Part shown: positions 57,501 through 64,000 of the stretch, piece by piece
How the letters are laid out: the number at the start of each line of letters is the position of its first letter
Numbering within the stretch: the stretch's first letter is position 1
From: Syngnathus acus
Taxonomy: Eukaryota > Chordata > Actinopteri > Syngnathiformes > Syngnathidae
Reading direction: 5' to 3'
Length of the DNA: 64,000 bases
Assembly: GCF_901709675.1 (NCBI RefSeq)
Contig: NC_051092.1
Location: forward strand, 12,522,491-12,586,490
Notes under the pieces: generated by a model
Database searches by the model: none
Seen by the model: the letters and a program-made list of their open reading frames with translations, nothing else
Told to the model about the DNA's origin: nothing
Made by a program: the position numbers and the translations under genes

Positions 57501-59368
57501 GAAGCATCGATGGATGTTTAGTTCCGCCTCTAAAAATCCAGTAGCGCTGTTTTGAAGAGGCGCTAACCATGCCGCTGTCTGCACCCTGGAACCTGAATGC
57601 CTCAAACTGGAACTGGAGCATGTTCTCTGTTGTTCGTTGCATGAACCTGGACTCTGCGCCTGTGATCCTCGCGTCAATTAAACACCTGCGTGCAAGCGAA
57701 GCTGAGTCAAGAGGAAATTACAGTCCCCTGAGTTCAAGAGGTTAAGGGGTAGGGTTCTTGAATGATGACTGGTATGTTTAATTTGTGTCTTTGGGTTGCA
57801 AGTATTATGGTTCCTCACCCCTGTTCAAGGAAGGTATATCTGGGGCTGGAATTCATATCGGGCGAGAGGGTAGCCGTGCAGCTTTCCACAAAAACGCGTA
57901 GGGGCACGTGGTGGTACTGCCTGACGGAGGCCTCGATACGGATCATGTCTCCCAGGTAGTACTGGTAACGAGGCCTCTCGTACATCCAGTCGTCTGTGAG
58001 GGGTGATCAAATTAGGTCAACGTGTCGAAAGCCGACAGGGTAATGGAAAAGGAAAACAGATGCGGTACTCACCGGTCCTCAGGGTAAGAGTGAAGTATAA
58101 GAACTCCTCTGCAACCCTGACTGCAGAGAATGGTATCCATTGTGGGTCGAGTGGGAGGCTGCTCACGTTGTGGTGCCTGAAGGTTTAAACAGGGGGTCAA
58201 AGCTGGGATAGGACTACGACTTTTGTTTGTTTAAAAATGACCCATTTTGGAGTTGTTTTGCTGTGTTGCACTTTGTAGTTGGTTGAAATGTTTGTTTCTT
58301 AGATAGAGTTATTGTGCAACAAAATATTTTCAGGATGATGGTGGCAAAACAGTCGAAGGGTTCTGGGTCCAATTGCTTAGTTGGGTTCTTTCCGGGTAGC
58401 CAAACGTCTTTCACGTCCCCCAAAACCATACAGTTTATGTTTTTGAAAACTATGCTTTGTGTAAATATAAGTGTAAAGGCTTGTTTGTCTACGTCTGTCC
58501 TGGTTTTACCATACCTCCAACTCACAGTCAGCTGGAGAAACGAAAGCAAAGAGCAACATTTTGGAACATGCCTGAATAAAAGGTGCAATTCTGCACTTCA
58601 TTATTTACGCTCACATTGAAACACAGTTTTGATTGTTTCCATCTTTCCATCATTCCCCCTGTGAATGATGCCAGGATTTCCCCAAGAAAATAATGTATCA
58701 CCTTGGGTAGTGACATTCCACAATCACGGCAGCTTCGTTGGTCCTCACAACAGGGGATTCACCCAGCCTTGTGGGGTTATAGTTGAGAGAAAAAGTGTAG
58801 ATGAGAGCATCATCTGTCGTCTGCAGAAGGGGCACAAAAGTGAGACAATGTACCGTAATTTTCGGACTATAAGTCGCTCCTGAGTATAAGTCGCCCCCCC
58901 ACCCAAACTATGAAAAATAAACGCGACTTATAGTCCGAAAATTACGGTAGTATTGAAAGGAAGGACGCTTGTTTGGCTTACTCGCGAAATGCTGCCGCAG
59001 TCTTGCAGCTCAGGCTGGAATATCAGCACATGGGCTTGAGTGTCCTCAGCCACTGGGCCACAAGGACCCAGCGTCAGGTCAGAGGGCTTGATGAACTGGC
59101 CTATTCCAAAAAAGTCCAACTGGACCTCCACGCGCGCTTGCCTCTCTCCGCACTCCACTGATACGGTTGCTGCAGGGACGGGGTGCCTGAGCTCGAAATC
59201 GGGCACAGGCGCGACCGGATTCGTGGGCCCTTCAGGGTAGCTCCAGGTGAGCGGCCTCTCAAGTACATGCTTGGCCTGTTGCTGATCATGGGGCACCTGA
59301 TATCCGACGCAGACGCTGCCGAGCAGGGCCAGTGCCGCAAGGCACGCAGCGGTGTGCTTCATTCTCAT
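54582..59368 (-). CDS. zp3: ZP3-type egg-coat glycoprotein with large Gly-rich repeat, complete, 8 exons, 996 aa
   Basis: Structural protein of the fish egg envelope. Exons: 59368-58982, 58820-58702, 58176-58073, 57993-57819, 57685-57568, 57494-57409, 56649-54710, 54643-54582. Phases close (2,991 nt). Signal peptide about 1-22 (MRMKHTAACLAALALLGS). The ZP module starts at about residue 69 (TVSVECGERQARVEV) and shows family landmarks: LTLGPC, LIYTFSLNY, AVIVECHYPR, TDDWMYERP, YYLGD, LYITCHL. The ZP-C cysteines end with ACSSCN. Exon 7 then encodes about 26 copies of a WTTGGGGGSQTGG-type unit, absent from ordinary ZP3. RKSR (967-970) is the furin-type cleavage site and EWRGDVTLGP the usual tail; no transmembrane segment follows. 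Intron 5 is only 73 nt. Intron 1 (161 nt) contains a 99-bp transposon. The exact zp3 paralogue cannot be decided. Confidence 0.92.
54990..56530 (-). repeat. Coding tandem repeat in zp3 exon 7
   Basis: About 26 copies of a 14-27-residue unit: (G/D)WTTGGGGGS(Q/R/E)TGG, optionally followed by GSRTGG, DSQTGGI or DPQTGGI. A 168-bp (56-residue) higher-order block occurs three times in near-identical form, phased at 55343, 55511 and 55679. A 123-bp (41-residue) block occurs twice near 56009 and 56132. Most units carry the perfect 12-base palindrome ACCACCGGTGGT at the Thr-Thr-Gly-Gly codons. There is no cysteine or proline-rich part, except DPQT twice. The period is a multiple of three, so it stays in frame and leaves three other long frames open as shadows. 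Confidence 0.95.
57495..57567 (-). other. 73-nt minimal intron of zp3
   Basis: Donor ATG|GTTAGC, branch-like ACTAAAC about 26 nt before the acceptor, and acceptor CGACAG|CTTTAC. Removal joins FQGADSGM to LYITCHL, restoring the ZP-C strand pattern. The length is not a multiple of three, so retention shifts the frame and runs into a stop (TGA) soon after. Confidence 0.85.
58851..58949. mobile_element. Family-1 miniature element (99 bp) in zp3 intron 1
   Basis: TA-CCGTAATTTTCGGACTAT at one end, ATAGTCCGAAAATTACGG-TA at the other, and only a short GTCGCCCCCCCACCC-type centre. It is a minimal deletion copy of the elements at 1-598 and 12651-13447. It could fold into a long hairpin in RNA and makes up 99 of the intron's 161 nt. 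Confidence 0.92.
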
Positions 59369-59430
59369 GGACCCACAGCAAACAGTGATCCCCACCAGAT
59401 GCTGTAAGGACAAGAGGCGCGCTTTCCTGT

Positions 59431-59437
59431 TTTTATA
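59431..59437 (-). promoter_or_regulatory. zp3 TATA box
   Basis: Minus-strand TATAAAA 63 bp before the ATG, which predicts a start of transcription near 59405 and a leader of about 37 nt. A CCAAT word (59487) and an E-box CAGCTG (59494-59499) lie just upstream. E-boxes bound by FIGLA drive oocyte ZP genes in vertebrates, so the E-box is a plausible oocyte element. Confidence 0.7.
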
Positions 59438-59983
59438 AGCACGCCTTGTATTTGCCTCCCATGACAGCAGATAACGGAGGGTGTCAGCCAATCCAGCTGC
59501 GTGGCGCTGCGTTTCGATTGTGATGCTGATCTCTGCTTGGCTTGGAATTGAAATCGTGCCAGTCAGTTGCATAACGCTAGAAAGTGGTCGTAGACAAATC
59601 TTGACAAATGATTAAACCAGAACCCAAAGTAGTAATGGGTATGAATAATAATGTACTGAGAAGATGGCGGTCACCAAAAGGTTATGTTGACAGTGGGTTA
59701 GGGCCACCTGCCCTCCACAGAACATGCCACACACTGCCTTTTGCCAAAGTACATTTGTGCCAATCGATGTTGAACTCCAGCCCTATAAAGTAAACCCATG
59801 AAAGTTAGAAAATGAGAACATCCAAACAGCTTCCCATGTCGTCAGTTTGACATAAAAAGGAAGCACCGTAACAGCGAGAGATCAATTTGGAATTCATTAG
59901 CTTTCAGTATCAGTTTTATTTTTCTAAAGAAATGTTCAGCAGCACTAGTAATATAAAATGAATATTTGGTGCAACACTTGATC

Positions 59984-60285
59984 AGTGTGCCTAGTGGTAG
60001 AGTGTCCGCCCTGAGACTGGAAGGTTGTGGGTTCAAACCCCGGCCGGGTCATACCAAAGACTATAAAAATGGGACCCATTGCCTCCCTGCTTGGCACTCA
60101 GCGTTAAGGGTTGGAATTGGGGAGTTAGATCGCCAAATGATTCCCGAGCGCGGCACCGCTGCTGCTCACTGCTCCCCTCTCCCCCATCCCCAATGACACG
60201 GGGATGGGTTCAATGCAGAGGACAAATTTCACCACACCCAGATGTGTGTGTGACGATCATTGGGATTTTAACTTTAACTTTAACA
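59984..60285 (+). mobile_element. tRNA-derived SINE, full length
   Basis: A-box-like GCCTAGTGGTAGAGTGTCCG and B box GGTTCAAACCCC begin the element. The body is the familiar fish sequence (AGACTATAAAAATGGGACCC, TGCCTCCCTGCTTGGCACTC, GCTGCTCACTGCTCCCCTC, CAATGCAGAGGACAAATTTC), with the (TTTAAC)n tail at 60266-60285. It lies in the divergent interval between zp3 and the zp4-like fragment. A different family from the SINE at 52111. Confidence 0.88.
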
Positions 60286-61004
60286 ACTGTATTTGTATAT
60301 TACAATTACAAGGAAAACATTCAGTACAGGAAATACGTAGTGTTACAGTACTCAAATGAGCAGCTTGGATGCTTTGATTTGAAGGAGTCTTTCTTGGAAG
60401 AAATCCAGGGTATAAGATTCACCCTTTTAAGACACTATTTAAATTACGTTGATTGGAGAGAGGCCTCAAACAAGCCAATGATAGTGTTTGGGTGGAATTA
60501 CCCTTTTTAAAGCACACCCACAGCCCTTGTGTGGACAATTGCCCGACAACGGACGGATGGAATGATTGCCAAGTCAGCTGAATTGCATAACTAGTGAATG
60601 CTTTTGACAACAAATAAAAACTAGCCAAACAGCATTCATACCAAAGTGGGGCATCTAGTGATCGCAGTTATGTCAAAGTGTGATTGAATTCGGAAATATT
60701 GTACTCCACAATTCCATCTGTGGCACAATGGGCTTGGAGATAAGAGTGTTTATTTTGTCAAAGCTTGGTGAACGCAGATAGCGTGACCCTTGCAGTCACC
60801 GGTCATCCAGACCTGCCGAAGGTTTATATTATGTAATTTCTCAAAAACATGATGGCATTGGATTTATATGTTGAGTGATTGTCCAGGGGGTCGACGCCAA
60901 GTGTCATATATTCATGTCTACTAACGATTGTGTCGATTTTTTTCAACCTAAATTCAGCATCGTTTGGCTCTCGTTGTGCTATGATGTCAACATGACCCAC
61001 GCCT
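60286..61004. other. Intergenic, nothing recognised
   Basis: Upstream region of the zp4-like fragment. No exon or repeat was recognised. Confidence 0.5.
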
Positions 61005-61011
61005 TATAAAA
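61005..61011 (+). promoter_or_regulatory. TATA box of the zp4-like fragment
   Basis: TATAAAA 37 bp before the first ATG (61042). This closely resembles the zp3 promoter layout, so the promoter of this gene remnant looks intact. Confidence 0.6.
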
Positions 61012-61041
61012 TCATCCAGTGCGTGCGCGCTGCAACACTAA

Positions 61042-61284
61042 ATGGCCATGAAGTTTGTCGGTCCCCTCGCACTCGACCTGCTGCTGTTCTGTGTAGCCGT
61101 GGCTCAAAAGTCCACCATGCAGTGGCCTCAGGTACCCTCCAAACTAGGGGCCTCAGACTTATTTTGTGAGGTGGAGCCACACCAAAAGATACGATGTGGG
61201 CCTGTCGGTATCTCGTCTACTGAGCGTAAAGCCATCAACTGCTGCTATGATTCAAACATGCGCTACTACGGCAGACATGGTAGG
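61042..61284 (+). pseudogene. Choriogenin-H / ZP1-ZP4-like gene remnant: first exon only
   Basis: The ORF begins with a signal-peptide-like stretch (MAMKFVGPLALDLLLFCVAV), then QWPQVPSK, the usual start of fish ZP1/ZP4 (choriogenin H) proteins but without the long Pro-Gln repeat. A trefoil (P) domain follows: FCEVEPHQKIRCGPVGIS, then AINCCYDSNMRYYG. Trefoil Cys3 and Cys6 are both Arg (codons CGT and CGC). A plausible donor ATG|GTAGGT follows at 61284/61285, but no ZP-domain exon is found before dnali1 begins at 62210. The open frame runs on to 61533 (163 aa) only by reading intron-like sequence. I conclude it is a truncated, probably dead copy. A short secreted peptide is possible but unsupported. 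Confidence 0.72.
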
Positions 61285-62209
61285 TCAAATCTCTTCTGTC
61301 TGGACTTCCGTTTCCTTGCTAAGTTGCTGTTAATTGCTTTTTCCATGGTTCTATATTTGGCAATTTACCCATTTGCAGATTTTATTGGGGAAAACTTTTG
61401 TGGTTTTTGTTATTTGGTTATCTGGTGTCATTGTGGAATGATAGAAGTTGGTGGTCAGTTGAAAGATTATAAACACTATCTTGAGATCTGTAGGACCCGA
61501 ATTACTAGTTTTTCAGAATTCGAGCTGATTTGAGTATGTGCTTCTCTTCTCCCCATGCACTCACTGGTTACAAGTCCGTCATCAGACTCCATTTGTAAAT
61601 CACCGACAGGGACAATTAATGATTTTTAAGAGGACTTAATATGGAAATGACTTTTCCATGGCCTGTATCCAAATAGTTGGGTCTCTTGATTAATCTCGAT
61701 TAATGGTACACAATACACACATCGACACAAGCAGACTTGGAGAGAAGCAACTACTTTAGCTAGAATGACGTATGCTTTGCTATGATATAAACAAAGTGAC
61801 CAGCTAAACGTTCAGGCACTTTTTACGACTTTATTTCCAGGCCTTTCTACTGGAATACACCAGAAAGTCCACAACAAGATCTCATCAACATCTCGCAATT
61901 TCTTGGTCGTATTTTGAGATTATCATGGTTATCCATCCCGACTTGTCGCGTCAGGTGACGTTTGTCGTCTCTGACGATTGGTGATGACGTCAGATATGTG
62001 TCACCACTCGTCGGGGAAACATTTTCAAACACTCCGCCTTCAAATTTGATGACAAGGGTGACGCGTTTGAACGATGGCGAGGTGACAGAATGAGACACCT
62101 GAATTTTGAGTTTTGTTTTTAGTTACGTATGCATTCATGAAGTCAAGCAGGGCTCTGGGATTTCTGCTGTGTAGATGTGGTATTTTATTCTTAATTTTTT
62201 TAAGACAAC
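61285..62209. other. Intergenic: zp4-like remnant to dnali1, dnali1 promoter region
   Basis: No ZP exon was found. Two motifs may belong to the dnali1 promoter. A forkhead-type TATAAACAAAG at 61786-61796 suits FOXJ1, the usual activator of motile-cilium genes. A CRE palindrome TGACGTCA at 61985-61992 lies 218 bp before the dnali1 ATG. Both are motif calls only. Confidence 0.4.
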
Positions 62210-63975
62210 ATGTTTGAACCCCTCGAGACTCTGCTGAAATATGAGACTCCAGTTTTAATCAGTAAAACTACAGATAAAAAGAGTACGAAGGTAAGTTTGG
62301 CAACGCTAGTTCACGCTAACATTCAATAAATTAGAGGTCGGAAATACTTTCATTAGTGCTCTCAATGAGCAAGACATAAATATCATCGTTGAATAATCAC
62401 ATTTTGAATAATCACATTTCAGATGACTGGTGGTTTCTGCCATCAAACAAACAACAATAAGATATATAATTAATATATTTATTTATTGACAGCGCAGCAT
62501 CCAAGTGGAGCACATCTGCCTCACAGCCGACAGATTCTGGGTTTGAATCTGTGATTAGGTTTTCTCTGAGTACTCCGCTTTCTTCCCACGTTCCAAAATC
62601 ATGCATGATAGCTTCATTGTACAGGATTAAAAAAAATATATTCAACTGAATATATTTCATGTTTTAAAGGTTGCCAATTTCATTTGTATTTAGTTGCGCA
62701 ATTTGTTTATCACTTCAGGGAGTCTTTGTACCTCATTTTGTGACTCACTGAGCACCTGTCACATCGAATGATTTTTAGAAAGTGCTATACATAAAACTGT
62801 TCGTGTAAACATGACAATTAAAAAATGTCAAGACAGCACTCAAAGAAACACAAAATTTCCAGGTATTGTAATGTGATATTTTTTACAGGGGGGCCGTCCT
62901 TTTAAAGTCAGCAACCAAGCGCATGCCGACTCCCCGGTGCCTCCACCCCCTAAAGTTAAATCCTCTGCAGCTGAAGCCCCAAGGCAACAAAATGATGACA
63001 TACTTAACCTCATCTTTCCACCCAGGTATACCCGCCCCCTTCCCTGCTTTCCATGTCGTGTCACTTGACTAATTCAGCCTTCCTTAATCTTTCATTGTTT
63101 TATCATGCCAGGGAATGGCTGGAGGGAAACCAGCTGTGGGTGCAGCAAGTGTCCAGCGCGCCGTGCACCAGAGCGGACGTGGTGAACCTCGAGGAGCTCC
63201 TGGACAGGAAACTGCAGCAACGAAGGGCCATAGAGACGGGAATATGCCCTGTTCGAAGAGAGCTCTATACCCAGTGCTTCGGTAAGGAGGCTCTGCAATC
63301 CGGAAGATAAGAACCCTTCCCAAGGCCAATGCCAATGAAGGTAACAATTGTTTAAGGACAAGCAGACTTTAATTTTGTGTCTGCCTCAAGTCTTTGATGC
63401 CGCTCGTGGCATCAAATAGCCAAATTTGTGGTCAATTATTCGCAGAGGCGAGCTGACAGCTTCTTCAAGTTGGCACCCATTTTGTGAAGGAGCTCAGGAA
63501 TCGCACCCAGCTTGCAGTTGAACTTGCTCATCGAGTGAGTTTGAGTAATAATAGCCAGCCATACATCTTCAGTCATGACGGCCAGCCTCCCCATCTCAAA
63601 AAGTGAAACTAAACTAAATCAGGAAACTGGCAACTCCAAGCAGCAGAACATCTGTTATCAGAATTACACTTATGTGGGCATGTTGCTAATGCAACGTGGC
63701 ACTACTCTGAAGGCGTACACTCTAAATTTTCTGTGTTCAGAAGGTTAAATCTGGAAGGAGGGCTACGTCATGATTAAAGCTGCTCTCTTTGTGTAGATGA
63801 GCTGATCAGGCAGGTGACCATCAACTGCGCCGAGCGGGGTCACTTGCTGTTGCGGGTCCGAGATGAGATCCAGATGACCATAGCCGCTTACCAGACCTTC
63901 TACGAGAGCAGTGTGGTTTTTGGCATGAGAAAAGCTCTGCAGGCTGAGCAGGACAAGGTGGACATGCAGAAAAGA
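62210..63975 (+). CDS. dnali1: Axonemal dynein light intermediate polypeptide 1 (p28), first 4 exons, partial at right edge
   Basis: Light-intermediate-type subunit of inner-arm dyneins in motile cilia and sperm flagella. Exons: 62210-62290, 62889-63025, 63112-63281, 63797-63975. Phases close through residue 189, and a donor (AGA|GTAAGG) follows, so further exons lie outside the window. MFEPLETLLKYETPVLISK matches the conserved p28 N-terminus. Exon 2 is Pro/Ala-rich and ends with ILNLIFPPR. Exon 3 has EWLEGNQLWVQQVSS and ETGICPVRRELYTQCF. Exon 4 has DELIRQVTINCAERG, LLLRVRDEI and YQTFYESSVVFGMRKALQAE, the start of the coiled-coil half. The missing part should be the rest of the C-terminal coiled coil. 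There is no functional link to the neighbouring egg-coat genes. Confidence 0.95.
62491..62605 (+). mobile_element. Diverged SINE fragment in dnali1 intron 1
   Basis: GCGCAGCATCCAAGTGGAGC, CTGCCTCACAGC and the B-box-like GGGTTTGAATCTG form the tRNA-like head. TTCTTCCCACGTTCCAAAAT and CATGCATGATAG are body words of the 52111 family. It is diverged and 3'-truncated. Confidence 0.6.
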
Positions 63976-64000
63976 GTAAGGACCAGTTCTTCTTCCTTTC

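Noticed and set aside
60000-60058. tRNA gene at the A-box/B-box pair
   Set aside because: The sequence continues into a SINE body and (TTTAAC)n tail, and a proper cloverleaf is not evident, so it is a SINE head.
61285-61533. Read-through of the zp4-like exon to a 163-aa membrane-type protein
   Set aside because: The added part begins at a good donor site, matches no ZP exon, and its hydrophobic stretch is typical of T-rich intron DNA. Kept only as a possibility in the findings.

Overview
The window is vertebrate nuclear DNA, almost certainly from a teleost fish and probably a percomorph. The evidence is split genes with GT-AG introns, several of them only 70-200 bases long; two tRNA-derived SINE families of fish type; abundant short inverted-repeat transposons; long (GT)n microsatellites; and fish-type egg-coat (zona pellucida) genes. 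The species cannot be named from the sequence alone.

Layout. Bases 1 to about 30,900 hold no gene I can support. This stretch contains six inverted-repeat elements of two families, microsatellites, degenerate minisatellites, LINE-tail-like fragments and unassigned unique DNA. Bases 31,042-34,615 (+) carry a complete eight-exon arylsulfatase A gene (arsa, 500 aa) with every catalytic residue present. Bases 53,176-37,814 (-) carry a complete thirteen-exon mapk8ip2 gene (JIP2/IB2, a JNK scaffold, 1,214 aa). The two genes lie tail to tail, as MAPK8IP2 and ARSA do at human 22q13.33, so this block is ancient synteny. Bases 59,368-54,582 (-) carry a complete eight-exon zp3-type egg-coat gene. Its largest exon encodes about 26 copies of a Gly/Ser/Thr/Trp-rich repeat placed between the ZP module and a furin-type site (996 aa in all). 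Head to head with it, 61,042-61,284 (+) holds a TATA-driven first exon of a choriogenin-H/ZP1-ZP4-like gene that lacks every later exon and has lost two of the six trefoil cysteines. Bases 62,210-63,975 (+) carry the first four exons of dnali1 (axonemal dynein light intermediate chain), which continues past the right edge.

How the genes relate. arsa (lysosomal sulfatide hydrolysis), mapk8ip2 (JNK/kinesin scaffold) and dnali1 (ciliary and sperm axoneme) are not a functional cluster. The zp3 gene and the zp4-like remnant are an egg-coat pair with divergent TATA promoters. Exon boundaries were worked out by hand from splice sites and reading-frame continuity, and the phases close exactly in all three complete genes.

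The most interesting items are the repeat-expanded ZP3, with a nested 168-bp higher-order repeat and a 12-bp palindrome in most units; the paired loss of trefoil Cys3 and Cys6 in the zp4-like remnant; three inverted-repeat element families that share one tip design; and an excess of full CRE palindromes, three of them upstream of arsa, mapk8ip2 and dnali1. I found no CRISPR array, operon, RNA gene or prokaryotic-type system.
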